From the NCBI RefSeq assembly GCF_009938225.1, contig NZ_AP019658.1, positions 248,001-312,000 of the forward strand: a stretch of DNA of 64,000 nt, written 5' to 3'. The position numbers were made by a program, and so were the translations under genes. This DNA is from Vibrio ponticus (GTDB lineage: Bacteria > Pseudomonadota > Gammaproteobacteria > Enterobacterales > Vibrionaceae). Below the pieces are notes generated by a model. The model was not told the DNA's origin and searched no databases. It saw nothing but the letters and a program-made list of their open reading frames with translations. Below are positions 52,882 to 62,338 of this stretch, piece after piece; within the stretch, counting starts at the first letter, position 1; each line of letters opens with the position of its first letter.

Positions 52882-55800
52882 TTATTTTGGGTCAAGACCA
52901 AGTTTCTGTAGTACCAGCTTGAAGTTCTCACGACGCTCTTTTACGTTGTGAACATCACCAGTGGTACAGGTTAGGTCAGGACAGCCACGGTTTACGATGC
53001 CTGATACGTCATCGATGAACTGAGAGCCTTGCAGACCGCTATCAACGTATTTCTTAAGTTCGTTGTAGTAGTTCCAATCTGCGTATTGACCACCTTCGTC
53101 ATTGTAAGCCTGTACTGACGTTACCCAGTAGAATAGACCTGCAATCCACTTGATCTCTTTGTTCTCTTCTGAGCTACAGATCAAACCTGGGTTTGAACAG
53201 AAATCAAGTTCAGCGTACAGCGGGTTCGCTGGTGGCGCTTCAACGGTTACACCGTCAATTGTCTTACCGATAGTTTCAGGATCAACGTGTGAACGACCTA
53301 GGTAGTGGTTTAGCGTACCGAAGTTTTGACGACCTGTTGTCTGGATTACACCACGACCCCACCAGCCACAGCCTTCAACGCTCTCTTCACTGCTGCCATC
53401 CCAAATGAAGCTACCTGCTTTTTGACCAACGTAAATCTTACAGTTATCACGTTCCCAAACTTGCTTAGAAGTATCAACTTGCTCTGGTACATCGTTACAG
53501 TGACCGTTGTTAGTCCAACGACCAGCTGCACCGTTAACCAGTAGACCACGCTCTTCTAGTACAGCATCAGGTGCTGCGAATACTGGCGCTGGTGCACCAT
53601 ACCACTTAGCGTGAGTAAGCGCGCTCACTTCCATCTTGTTGTCACGTGGACAAGAGTAAGCATGGTCTAAGCCAGATACTGGGTTAACACCGTAGTCAGC
53701 GTATTTTTGACCAAGCTGACCACAGCTCGCAGTCATTGGGTAATCCGCTGGTGCACCGTACTTAGTTTCAGACCAGTTGTTCTCATCACATGCGTTGTAA
53801 CGGATAGTTTCTTGCATACTTTGCGCAAGGAAGGCTGCAATCGCGACTTTAGCGTAAGTGATGTTGGTTGCATCGTCCGCTTCGTCGTTCATTAGCCAGA
53901 ACTTGTTGCCAGCAACACCGATGTTGTGCATCGCATTCAAGCCGTCTAGGAAGTCGTTCCACTTGTACACAGTTGATGGAATCCACTGTGACTGCGGTGT
54001 TTCGTATAGGAACGCTTCGTTGTCCATTGCATGTTCAGCATCGGCTAACTGTTGGTTTAGCGCTTCGATGCGAGTTAGCGAACCTTTCTCTAGCTCTTCA
54101 CCTACGTAGTAAAGTGGTACTTTCGCGCCTTGGTAAGCTTCAATTTTCGCCGTTAGCGCTTGGCTGTCTTGGTCAAACGTTAGTGCAAATACGTTGCTGA
54201 ACGCCGCTTTACGTAGCTGTGGTTTGCCCGCAGAATCACCCATAAAGTAACCAGATGCTTGGTCAGTAGGGATATTTGCTAGCATTGCTGGCGTTTTCAC
54301 GTAGTCAGAAACTTGCTTCACGTACTCAAGCGCGTTGTGCCATTGGTCACTTGTTAGTGCAGCTGTTGATGCTGACTTAGTGAAGACCACGAAGTCCGCT
54401 TTGTTTGCAGCGTCGGCTTTGTATAGTTCAAGTGTTGCTAGTAGGTCTGCGCTAAATACTGACGCTTCATCCCATACTGATTGACGACCAGAGTGCGTAT
54501 CGTATGCGAAGTCACCAATGTTTAGTGACCAACCAAAGCTTGCTTCAGGTGCGATAGTGCTGATGATTAGGTTATGCGCTTGCGCCCAGCCTTTTAGATC
54601 GTCAGACAGTGCATTGATAGCGTCGATATCAAGTTGGCTGCCAGTGATATCCATAGCATTTGTTAGTGCTTGCTTAACCGCTACGCTGCCAAATGATGCG
54701 CCTTTATCTAGCGTTGCAACATCCAGTACATCACTGCTTAGGATGATAGATGAAGTGCCTGCCAGTTCAGCTTGCTCAATGATGGTCACAAACGCGCGAG
54801 TCAGTTGGTCAGTATCAGCCAGTGCATCGCTGTTTGCTGCTGCGATAGTTGTTGTCGCCGGTGCATTTGTCGATGGGCTAGCCACAACAAACGTATTCGG
54901 CCAACCTGCCACTTCTAGACGTACTGGGTCCATTGGGTTTGGTAGTGATAGTAGTGGCGCAGTACCTGGTTCTGTGCCGTCACAGTTTAGGTGTAGCGAC
55001 CATGAGTCATCGCTACCTGGAATCGATTTGGTCCAGTAGATCGCTGAGTAAGCGATGTTCTTGTGTACCATGATGTCGCCGCCAGTTGCGTGGTCACCAC
55101 GAGTCCAATCTGGGTAAACGTTGAAGTCGGCACACAGTCCACCTGGTGGTGTTACTGGTGGCGGCTCAACAGCTGTTTCTTCAACAGTAATGCGAATTTG
55201 AGACGTTGCCGATAGGTTTTGTGCGTCGGTCGCAATCGCTTTTAGCGTCACACTGCCCGCTTGAGTTGGCTGCCAATCACACTTGAAGCTTTGCGTGGTG
55301 TTGGCATCGAAGTTACAGATCTCTTGGTTGTTCGCTTTTACTACCACTTGAGATAGATCTTGGTCTGCATCAGTCGCGCTTACCGAGATAGAGATTGTTT
55401 CTTCCGTTTCAAACTTTGAGCCAGTTGCTGGCGCTAGGAAGCGTACTTCTGGTGCAACAAAGCTCTCTTCTTCTTCAACCACAACAGTAAGTGCATTTTG
55501 CTTAACGATTTGGTTGTCTTTATCAAGAACCACAATCTTAAGGTTCGCATTACCCACTTCACTTGGTGTCCAAGTTTGAGTGTAAACAGTTTGCTCAGGG
55601 TTAATAACACGCTGACCTAGCTTGCGATCGTTCGCCCAGAACTCAAGTTTAGTGATAAGTTCGCCATCTACGCGAGCCTTGATTGCTGTCGCTTCACCCA
55701 CAGTCACAGTTTGACCTTGAGTTGGTGCCATGAAGGTTAGCTCGTGCACTTCAGGTACAACTGGTGGCTCAACTTCATCGGCTTTTACAGTAATGCTAAC

Positions 55801-56508
55801 GGCTTGCTCTTGAGTTAGACCTGACTCATCTTCAACGATTGCTTTAATAGTGTGAACACCTTCGCCTACCGCTTTCCAGTTCGCTTGGAAAGGGGCTTGC
55901 GTTAGGCTTGAAACTTGTGTGCCATCAACGAAGAATTTTACAGTTTTCACTTCAGTATTGGTTGCCGTTACATTAGCACGCATTGCAACGTTTTGACCTT
56001 CTGTGAACTCAGCGCCATTGACTGGAGAAGCCAGTTGGATAGAGATCTCTGGTTCACCCACTTCCGCGTCATCTGCGATTAGGCGAACAGTGTCTTGAAG
56101 TAGAGCGAGATCAAGCACACCACTAACACCAAGTGTTAGTTCAATTTTGTCACCAGCTTGCAGCTGAGATTTGATCCAACTACCTGTATCGAATGATAGA
56201 GCTAGTGTGTTGTTAAATGTGTCACCTTGAGCATTGCTGCTGAATTTCATGCCTGGGTAGCTGATACCTTGCGCAGACCAAGATGGCGTTGACATTGAGA
56301 TGTTTGATTTAAACACAACTTTAGCGCCGCGCAGTTCAACTGGCTTCGTACCGTCATTGGTTAGAGTGACTTTGTAAGTGTTCCACCATTGGCTTTCAGA
56401 GCCTACGATGTTTGCGTCAGTGCTTACCGCAGCTTGAGCGGCTGGTAATGCCATACCGATAGCAAGCGCTAGAACGGTCGGCATTAGAGTTAGTGTGCTT
56501 TTTTTCAT
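52882..56508 (-). CDS. Large secreted multidomain chitinase, GH19-like
   Basis: A 1208-residue exported protein. Signal peptide to about residue 26 (AQA); a beta-rich domain to about 150; three Ig-like repeats at about 155-245, 255-345 and 350-445; a chitin-binding CBM5/12-like module at about 455-510 (WTRGDHATGGD, then AIYWTKSIPGSDDSW); a 300-residue region of unknown fold; and a C-terminal GH19-like catalytic domain from about 860 to the end, with the likely acid in MQETIRYN (near 897) and GRGVIQTTGRQNF (near 1054). It probably cuts chitin outside the cell. Monocistronic. Confidence 0.88.
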   Translation of the reverse strand: MKKSTLTLMPTVLALAIGMALPAAQAAVSTDANIVGSESQWWNTYKVTLTNDGTKPVELRGAKVVFKSNISMSTPSWSAQGISYPGMKFSSNAQGDTFNNTLALSFDTGSWIKSQLQAGDKIELTLGVSGVLDLALLQDTVRLIADDAEVGEPEISIQLASPVNGAEFTEGQNVAMRANVTATNTEVKTVKFFVDGTQVSSLTQAPFQANWKAVGEGVHTIKAIVEDESGLTQEQAVSITVKADEVEPPVVPEVHELTFMAPTQGQTVTVGEATAIKARVDGELITKLEFWANDRKLGQRVINPEQTVYTQTWTPSEVGNANLKIVVLDKDNQIVKQNALTVVVEEEESFVAPEVRFLAPATGSKFETEETISISVSATDADQDLSQVVVKANNQEICNFDANTTQSFKCDWQPTQAGSVTLKAIATDAQNLSATSQIRITVEETAVEPPPVTPPGGLCADFNVYPDWTRGDHATGGDIMVHKNIAYSAIYWTKSIPGSDDSWSLHLNCDGTEPGTAPLLSLPNPMDPVRLEVAGWPNTFVVASPSTNAPATTTIAAANSDALADTDQLTRAFVTIIEQAELAGTSSIILSSDVLDVATLDKGASFGSVAVKQALTNAMDITGSQLDIDAINALSDDLKGWAQAHNLIISTIAPEASFGWSLNIGDFAYDTHSGRQSVWDEASVFSADLLATLELYKADAANKADFVVFTKSASTAALTSDQWHNALEYVKQVSDYVKTPAMLANIPTDQASGYFMGDSAGKPQLRKAAFSNVFALTFDQDSQALTAKIEAYQGAKVPLYYVGEELEKGSLTRIEALNQQLADAEHAMDNEAFLYETPQSQWIPSTVYKWNDFLDGLNAMHNIGVAGNKFWLMNDEADDATNITYAKVAIAAFLAQSMQETIRYNACDENNWSETKYGAPADYPMTASCGQLGQKYADYGVNPVSGLDHAYSCPRDNKMEVSALTHAKWYGAPAPVFAAPDAVLEERGLLVNGAAGRWTNNGHCNDVPEQVDTSKQVWERDNCKIYVGQKAGSFIWDGSSEESVEGCGWWGRGVIQTTGRQNFGTLNHYLGRSHVDPETIGKTIDGVTVEAPPANPLYAELDFCSNPGLICSSEENKEIKWIAGLFYWVTSVQAYNDEGGQYADWNYYNELKKYVDSGLQGSQFIDDVSGIVNRGCPDLTCTTGDVHNVKERRENFKLVLQKLGLDPK

Positions 56509-56864
56509 TGTATCTAATGTTCTTAAATAGATGATTAAAATAGATATTTGTTAATTTATTTAACAAATAATCCACTGCATGTATGGCATTAGACAGAAAG
56601 CACGAAATGCGAGCAAGACAGATGATTCCTACAAAAAACGGAGAAATGGCGTGATTGCCATATAATAATGAGATCTTGATGCAATATGTTTTACGAAAGC
56701 ACCTTGACAGAATGAAAATGATGAAAATTATTTTTGCTGAAAATGAAGCAAGATCAACTTGTTATGAAGAAATTTTAGCCGATTAACTAAGTTGTTGGAT
56801 ATGGCTAGAAGGGGGATAAATAGTCAGTTGTTGATTTTTTGTTGCTGCCAGCAAGTAAAACAAA
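56509..56864. other. Intergenic region before the chitinase gene
   Basis: 356 bp, A+T-rich, between the nemA terminator and the chitinase start. It should hold the chitinase promoter; I find no convincing palindrome or RNA. Confidence 0.5.
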
Positions 56865-56892
56865 AGGCTAACACTGGGGGGAGTGTTAGCCT
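56865..56892 (-). terminator. Terminator of nemA
   Basis: AGGCTAACACT and AGTGTTAGCCT form an 11-bp perfect stem with a G/C loop, followed by TTTTGTTTT on the minus strand. Confidence 0.85.
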
Positions 56893-56950
56893 CTTGAGTT
56901 ATTGAGCTTAGGTAGCAGAGCGTACACTCTAGTTACTTAAGCCAATAGGG

Positions 56951-58051
56951 TTAGCTTGCTTGATATTCTGGATAATCAAGCAGACCTTTTTCATTACCGC
57001 CAAATAGCGTCGCAGGATCGTGCGCTGCTAATGGATAGCCATTTTGAATACGGTTTGGCAGATCTGGGTTGGCGATAAATGGACGACCGAAACCGATCAT
57101 ATCCGCTAAACCATCTTCCAGTGCTTTCGCAGCTTTCTCTGTGTCATAGCGACCAGCATAGATGATGACACCTTGGTAAGCGTCACGTACTGCACGTTTA
57201 AATTCCGCTGGAGTATCAGGTGCATCGTCCCAATCCACTTCAGCAATGTGCATATAAACCACGTTAAGCTTGTTAAGTAGCGCTGCTGCTGCGGTATAGG
57301 TTTCAACCGGCGTTTTATCGACGGTGCCGTTAAGCGAAGTAAATGGTGCAAGACGAACACCAACTCGGTTTGCGCCGATCGCATCCGTCATTGCTTCTAC
57401 CACTTCGCCTAGAAAGCGTAAGCGGTTTTCAATGCTACCGCCGTATTCATCAGTGCGGTTGTTCGCTTCAGAATCAATAAATTGGTTGATTAGATAGCCG
57501 TTTGCTGCGTGTAACTCGATGCCATCAAATCCCGCTTCAATCGCATTCAGCGCGGCTTGACGATATTCCGCTACCACTTGCTCGATGTCCTCTTTGGTCA
57601 TCTCACGTGGCTCAACCACATCCACAAAACCTGGTTCATCTGTGCCGTTGTCGATAAAGACTTTTACGTTTTCTGCTTTTAACGCTGAAGACGAAATTGG
57701 CTGCATACCACCGATATTATCAGGGTGAGTCACGCGACCTACGTGCCAAAGTTGAGCGAAGATTGCGCCGCCTTTGGCATGCACAGCATCAGTGACTAAC
57801 TTCCAGCCAGCAATCTGCTCTTGGCTGTAGATGCCTGGAGTCCAAGCATAACCTTGACCCATTGCTGAGATTTGGGTGCCTTCCGCGACAATCAAACCAG
57901 CGCTTGCGCGTTGTGCATAGTAGTCTGCCATCATCTGATTTGCGACGTTACCAGGTTGGCTGGCACGTGAGCGTGTCATTGGTGGCATAACAATACGGTT
58001 AGCGAGAGTAAGTTCACCAAGTTGAATAGTGTTAAACATTGCGTTTTGCAT
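56951..58051 (-). CDS. nemA: Old yellow enzyme family alkene reductase (N-ethylmaleimide reductase)
   Basis: A 366-residue FMN TIM barrel. MPPMTRSRA at the N-terminus, the His/Asn pair in IELHAANGYLINQF, and YGGSIENRLRF are the OYE hallmarks; GFGRPFIANPDLP closes the flavin site. It reduces electrophilic alkenes, nitro compounds and quinones with NADPH. It lies 12 nt after gloA, like the nemRA-gloA unit of E. coli, but no nemR gene is present here. Confidence 0.95.
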   Translation of the reverse strand: MQNAMFNTIQLGELTLANRIVMPPMTRSRASQPGNVANQMMADYYAQRASAGLIVAEGTQISAMGQGYAWTPGIYSQEQIAGWKLVTDAVHAKGGAIFAQLWHVGRVTHPDNIGGMQPISSSALKAENVKVFIDNGTDEPGFVDVVEPREMTKEDIEQVVAEYRQAALNAIEAGFDGIELHAANGYLINQFIDSEANNRTDEYGGSIENRLRFLGEVVEAMTDAIGANRVGVRLAPFTSLNGTVDKTPVETYTAAAALLNKLNVVYMHIAEVDWDDAPDTPAEFKRAVRDAYQGVIIYAGRYDTEKAAKALEDGLADMIGFGRPFIANPDLPNRIQNGYPLAAHDPATLFGGNEKGLLDYPEYQAS

Positions 58052-58063
58052 CGATAATACCTC

Positions 58064-58450
58064 TTACTTGCTGGTTTGAATAAGTTCGATTTGGTAACCA
58101 TCAGGGTCTTTAACAAAAGCGATATGCGTGCTGCCGCCTTTCATTGGACCCGGTTCACGGCTGACATTGCCACCAAGGGCTTTGATTTTGTCGCAAGCGG
58201 CATAAATATCTTCACTGCCTAACGCTAAATGACCAAAGGCGTTGCCTAGCTCATAGCTGTCGGTATCCCAGTTGTGGGTCAGTTCGATTGCCGCGCCATC
58301 TGGTTGTTCTGGATCGCCAACAAACACAAGTGTGTAGCGGTATTCAGGGTTCTCAAAACGGTCCAGTACGCTCATACCGAGCACTTTGGTGTAGAACTCG
58401 ATAGATTTATCTAGGTCTGCTACTCGGATCATGGTGTGAAGAAATTTCAT
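58064..58450 (-). CDS. gloA: Lactoylglutathione lyase (glyoxalase I)
   Basis: A 128-residue vicinal-oxygen-chelate protein. Ni/metal ligands lie in FLHTMIRV (His5), AIELTHNW (Glu near 57), FGHLALG (His near 75) and YQIELIQ (Glu near 123). It isomerises the methylglyoxal-glutathione hemithioacetal to lactoylglutathione. First gene of gloA-nemA, an electrophile-detoxification pair. The region to the divergent peroxiredoxin-like gene (58451-58678) shows no clear operator. Confidence 0.95.
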   Translation of the reverse strand: MKFLHTMIRVADLDKSIEFYTKVLGMSVLDRFENPEYRYTLVFVGDPEQPDGAAIELTHNWDTDSYELGNAFGHLALGSEDIYAACDKIKALGGNVSREPGPMKGGSTHIAFVKDPDGYQIELIQTSK

Positions 58451-58678
58451 CTTGCCCCCGTTATTTTCATTTTTCCTAGCCTTGAACAGCTAGTGCAGGA
58501 AATTGAATCTGGACTTAGGATAGGGCGATTGGCGAACAAATAAAAATTATCAAAAATTATTATTTTTATAATTTTCTGTTATGAGCCTGCGTGAATGATG
58601 AGCATATAGGTTATTCACCCCACTTGTATTCAACTTTGTTTGTGCTTAACTTTGCTAAGGTTCTGCAAGGAGAGAGCA

Positions 58679-59218
58679 ATGGCACATTCAGTGAAGTTGA
58701 AGGCTGGAGATGCGTTTCCAAATGTAAGCGCGACTCTATTGAATAATACGACGGTTGTACTGGGAAAGCCGCAGGAAGGGATGAGTTGGCAAGCCGTTTT
58801 CGTTTACCGTGGGAAACATTGCCCACTGTGCACTAAATATCTCAATGAACTAGAAAGTTACAAACAAGCGTTTGCTGATGCTGGTGTGGGGATTATTGCA
58901 GTGAGCGCGGATTCAAAACAGCAATTAACCGAGCACCTGGAGAAGCTAGACATTTCGTTCCCAATCGCGTTTGGTTTAACCCAATCACAAATGCAATTGT
59001 TAGGTTTGTACATTTCTATTCCTCGCTCAGAGCAAGAGACAGATCATAATTTTGCTGAGCCAGGGCTATTTATCGTCAACGAGCAAGGCGATTTGCATGT
59101 GGTCGATATTTCCAACAACCCGTTTGTAAGACCAGAGCTCGGCGCTCTCACTCGTGGTTTGGCTTGGATTCGAGATCCAAATAATCACTATCCAATTCGG
59201 GGAACGTTAGATTACTGA
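58679..59218 (+). CDS. Peroxiredoxin-like (AhpC/TSA family) protein with CPLC motif
   Basis: A 179-residue thioredoxin-fold protein. The redox motif KHCPLCTKYL (near residue 45) has two Cys in CxxC form, unlike the single peroxidatic Cys (PxxxTxxC) of classical AhpC. ATG 58679 has AAGGAG at good spacing. It may reduce peroxides or act as a thiol oxidoreductase. Divergent from gloA-nemA, so perhaps part of a shared electrophile/oxidant response. Confidence 0.85.
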   Translation: MAHSVKLKAGDAFPNVSATLLNNTTVVLGKPQEGMSWQAVFVYRGKHCPLCTKYLNELESYKQAFADAGVGIIAVSADSKQQLTEHLEKLDISFPIAFGLTQSQMQLLGLYISIPRSEQETDHNFAEPGLFIVNEQGDLHVVDISNNPFVRPELGALTRGLAWIRDPNNHYPIRGTLDY

Positions 59219-59238
59219 GCTCAGTAGCTGACATAAAA

Positions 59239-59274
59239 AAACCGAGAAGCAGGAGCTCTGTCTCTCGGTTTTTA
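59239..59274. terminator. Bidirectional terminator between peroxiredoxin-like gene and rodA
   Basis: AAACCGAGA and TCTCGGTTT arms enclose a 15-nt loop, with T tracts on both strands. Confidence 0.8.
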
Positions 59275-59295
59275 CGTTTGTTGGCTTCAAAGCAG

Positions 59296-60501
59296 TTAGT
59301 GTGCATGCCCCATCGCAGAGAATGGGGTACCCGCTTTTCGCCTTCTTGGCGCGAGCGCCATGATGATACCGAAACAAGCGCCTTGCGTGATCATTGCTGT
59401 ACCGCCATAACTGATAAATGGCAGCGGGCTACCCATTACAGGCAAGATACCACTCACCATGCCCATATTGATAAAGGCGTAGAGCATAAAGCTCAGTGAC
59501 AGTGCGCCGATAACCAGACGAGAGTATGCCGAATCACTTTGACTCGCGAGCCATAACGTCCGTGCCGCAATAAACAGGTATGTGGCAATCAAGGCGACAC
59601 TGCCCATATAGCCCCATTCTTCAGCAAAGGTAGAGAAGATAAAGTCAGTATGGCTTTCTGGAATAAAGCCCAGTTGCCCCTGAGTCGCCATCATATAGCC
59701 TTTACCGCGAATGCCCCCTGAGCCTATTGCCACCAAAGACTGAATGATTTGGTAGCCTGCCCCCAATGGGTCTGACTCTGGATTGAGGAACTGAGTTACG
59801 CGCATCTTTTGATACTCTTCCATAAAGAACATCCAAAGAATCGGTATCGCAGTGGCAACGATGCCGATAACCGAGCCGATGATCTTCCAACTCATGCCGC
59901 CAAGAAACAGTACAAATAGCGAGTAGATTACAGTAAAGATCGCGCCATCCAAGTCAGGCTGAACCACAATCAATGCTGCCGGAATCGCCGTCAGAGCGAG
60001 ACATGATAGGATCTTACTAAATGAAGGCACGCCAGGATCTTTTGCAATCATCCACGCCGTCATCATTGGAACCGCAACTTTAACCAACTCTGATGGTTGG
60101 AAACGAATGGGTCCCAGAGCAAGCCAGCGTTTTGAACCATTGGTCGCATCACCTGCAATAACCACTGCAAGTAGTAAGGTAACCGCTAAGCCAAACAGTG
60201 GTGGGGCGATATTGCGCAGAGTTTTAGCTGGTACAGCAGAGAGTATCACCAGTGCGCCAATGGCAATCACTGCACGGGCAAGGTGACGTTGTAAAATGGG
60301 CTCGCTAAAGCCACTAGCGCTCCAGACGCTAAGGCTACCCGCGGCGATCAAAAATACGATCGCGGCAAGCAACGGAAAATCGAGTTGAGGACGAAAACGC
60401 AGCACGGACGGTATGTTCAAAATGATAAGAGGATCGAAATTTAATCCTGATTGATAAGAAAGACAACAAACAATTTGTCTACTAAATGTCATATTTGTCA
60501 T
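59296..60501 (-). CDS. rodA: RodA/FtsW-type SEDS peptidoglycan polymerase
   Basis: Up to 401 residues and about 10 membrane helices. FQPSELVKVAVP, the catalytic-loop Asp in NPESDPLGAGYQII, HTDFIFSTFAEEWG and PFISYGGTAMI place it with RodA. The PDLG motif reads QPDLDGAI, a Gly-to-Asp change. The start is uncertain: ATG 60501 has no ribosome site and leaves an unusually long tail; TTG 60420 would give a RodA-like length (374). No PBP2 gene adjoins, so it may be a second, chromosome-2 copy. It polymerises glycan strands from lipid II. Confidence 0.85.
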   Translation of the reverse strand: MTNMTFSRQIVCCLSYQSGLNFDPLIILNIPSVLRFRPQLDFPLLAAIVFLIAAGSLSVWSASGFSEPILQRHLARAVIAIGALVILSAVPAKTLRNIAPPLFGLAVTLLLAVVIAGDATNGSKRWLALGPIRFQPSELVKVAVPMMTAWMIAKDPGVPSFSKILSCLALTAIPAALIVVQPDLDGAIFTVIYSLFVLFLGGMSWKIIGSVIGIVATAIPILWMFFMEEYQKMRVTQFLNPESDPLGAGYQIIQSLVAIGSGGIRGKGYMMATQGQLGFIPESHTDFIFSTFAEEWGYMGSVALIATYLFIAARTLWLASQSDSAYSRLVIGALSLSFMLYAFINMGMVSGILPVMGSPLPFISYGGTAMITQGACFGIIMALAPRRRKAGTPFSAMGHAH

Positions 60502-60589
60502 TTTCGGTCGCAGTCGGCATTTCTGTCCGTGAAATCAGTCAATTAAATCATCACCATCTTTAGTTTAAAAACAGCACAATTTTCTTGTC

Positions 60590-60653
60590 GGGACAGACAT
60601 CATTAGCGAGACGCTGACGGATCCCCTCATCGACGTTATGAGGACAGTCTTAA
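60590..60653. repeat. GGGACAG repeats (RAYT-type REP), two copies
   Basis: GGGACAGACATCATTA starts at 60590 and AGGACAGTCTTAA lies at 60641-60653, in the divergent region between rodA and the HD gene. Both fit the pattern seen beside the transposase gene. Apart from these, 60502-60801 shows no gene. Confidence 0.6.
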
Positions 60654-60801
60654 TAAGCGAAGATTCTCTAGCTTAGCAATATTGTTCTCGCATCCTCCTC
60701 GCTAATAGAGACTCTGCTATCTTTATTGATGAATTATAGATACTAAAGATGCGCGCTTGATGGTGGGTGGATGTGCGCCAGAAACAATAAGAGGTGATGC
60801 G

Positions 60802-61377
60802 ATGCCACAGCAATTAAGACCGCATATAGAGATCAAACTTGAAAGACCGCGCGTTGAGCTTTTGTTTACCAAGTTCAAAGATCTTATGGGTGATGACTAC
60901 CCAGGCTATCGTAATCATGTCTACCGGACGATTACTTACGCAATGCATTTTCTAGATAATGATGAGCAGTATGAACAGTTAGTCGAGACCGCTTTTGTTT
61001 ATCATGATATTGGCTTGTGGACTGACCAAGAGTTAGCTTACCTTGAACCTTCCGAGTTATTGGCGCTGTCTGATAATGCACAACATGAGTGGGGCTTAGA
61101 TCCTGATGCTTTGCGCGGCGCGATTCATTGGCACCATAAAATTTCTGCTTATAAGGGACCACATCAAAAAGTCATTGAAGCGTGCCGCAAGGCGGATTGG
61201 ATTGATGCAACAAAAGGAACGGTGCGCAAAGGAATGAGTAAAGAGAATATTGAGCAAGTTGAACGCGCGTTTCCTAATTTGGGCTTTCATGACACGTTGT
61301 TACGATTAACCAAAGACTATGGTGGTTCAACCGTTGTTGGTGGTGTTCAAGTCACTTTAGGCATTATGAAGTGGTAA
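60802..61377 (+). CDS. HD-domain protein
   Basis: A 191-residue HD-superfamily phosphohydrolase-like protein. The first His lies in RNHVYRTITYA (near residue 36), the HD pair in FVYHDIGLWTD (near residue 71) and further ligands in IHWHHKISAY (near residue 112). ATG 60802 has GAGG at 7 nt. Substrate unknown; cytosolic nucleotide or phosphate ester is typical for the family. A REP copy lies downstream. Confidence 0.88.
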   Translation: MPQQLRPHIEIKLERPRVELLFTKFKDLMGDDYPGYRNHVYRTITYAMHFLDNDEQYEQLVETAFVYHDIGLWTDQELAYLEPSELLALSDNAQHEWGLDPDALRGAIHWHHKISAYKGPHQKVIEACRKADWIDATKGTVRKGMSKENIEQVERAFPNLGFHDTLLRLTKDYGGSTVVGGVQVTLGIMKW

Positions 61378-61418
61378 GACGGTGTCGGCATTGTCAAGGC
61401 AGGAACTGTTCCATTAGA

Positions 61419-61434
61419 GGGACAGACGCTTTAA
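61419..61434. repeat. GGGACAG repeat (RAYT-type REP), one copy
   Basis: GGGACAGACGCTTTAA, 42 bp after the HD gene stop. Confidence 0.6.
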
Positions 61435-61485
61435 GGTATTGCTTTTCAGGGCAATTGATGGATGAAACCTGCTGAGGAGTGAAAG

Positions 61486-62163
61486 TTGTCCCCCATTCTC
61501 TATTCGTTGCACAATTGCCCTTATGCCATCAGGGCTCGTTTCGCGTTAGTCAAAGCGAAGCAGACCGTACTTATTCGCTCAATCAAACTTAACAACAAAC
61601 CATCGGAAATGTTAAAGGCATCACCAAAGGGGAGTGTGCCAGTTTTGCTTGTGCCGCAAAATACAGTAGAGACAAACAATTTACACACTCCATATCGGGT
61701 GCTGGAAGAAAGCTTGGATATTATGCTTTGGGCGCTATCTCATAATGATCCTAGTCATCTGCTGCAAAGCGGCAATGTAGAATCGTTACCTGCAATGCTG
61801 GCAATTATCGATGAGTTTGAACGTAAGTTTGTCCCCGCTCTTAATGCGTTCGCTTGTGCCAAACGCTACCATGAAAACAACCAATCAGATTTACGTCATC
61901 ACTGCGAAATAGAACTCGAAAAGTTGGAGTCACGATTAGTCAAACATGCCTTTTTGTTCTCCAATCAAGAGAGCCTCGTGGATATCGCGTTAGTACCATT
62001 TTTGCGCAAATATGCTCGAATTGATAAGCAGTGGTTTCGCAATCGTCCTTATCCTCGCTTACGGGCTTGGTTGAATGGTTATATTCAAAGCCCTGAGTTT
62101 TCAAAAGTAATGAAAAACTATGACTTGTGGTTAGATACGCGCAAAGATGAGCACTTTGGTTAG
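61486..62163 (+). CDS. Glutathione S-transferase-like protein
   Basis: A 225-residue protein with the thioredoxin-fold N-terminal domain (HNCPYAIRARFALVKAKQ; a Cys in the CPYA position as in glutaredoxin-like GSTs) and GSVPVLLV at the cis-Pro, then an all-helical C-terminal domain. Start is TTG 61486 with GAGGAG at 6 nt. It could conjugate or reduce electrophiles with glutathione, or be a stringent-starvation-like protein. Not in an operon. Confidence 0.88.
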   Translation: MSPILYSLHNCPYAIRARFALVKAKQTVLIRSIKLNNKPSEMLKASPKGSVPVLLVPQNTVETNNLHTPYRVLEESLDIMLWALSHNDPSHLLQSGNVESLPAMLAIIDEFERKFVPALNAFACAKRYHENNQSDLRHHCEIELEKLESRLVKHAFLFSNQESLVDIALVPFLRKYARIDKQWFRNRPYPRLRAWLNGYIQSPEFSKVMKNYDLWLDTRKDEHFG

Positions 62164-62338
62164 TTTTTCAATCATGGTATCGGTGTAATCAAAAGATACC
62201 TAAGATCTCAATATTGACTTTATCGAGTTGCTTTAGTTGTAAATTACCTTAATAAAGATGGTATTTGTATTGAAATGATGGTTTCACGTAAATTTAAATG
62301 TGTGATACCTAAAATGCTACGTTTTATTGAGGTGGAGT

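Noticed and set aside
53326..55039. Plus-strand open frames inside the chitinase gene
   Set aside because: They lie antisense to a strongly coding gene, lack ribosome sites and have compositions typical of shadow frames.
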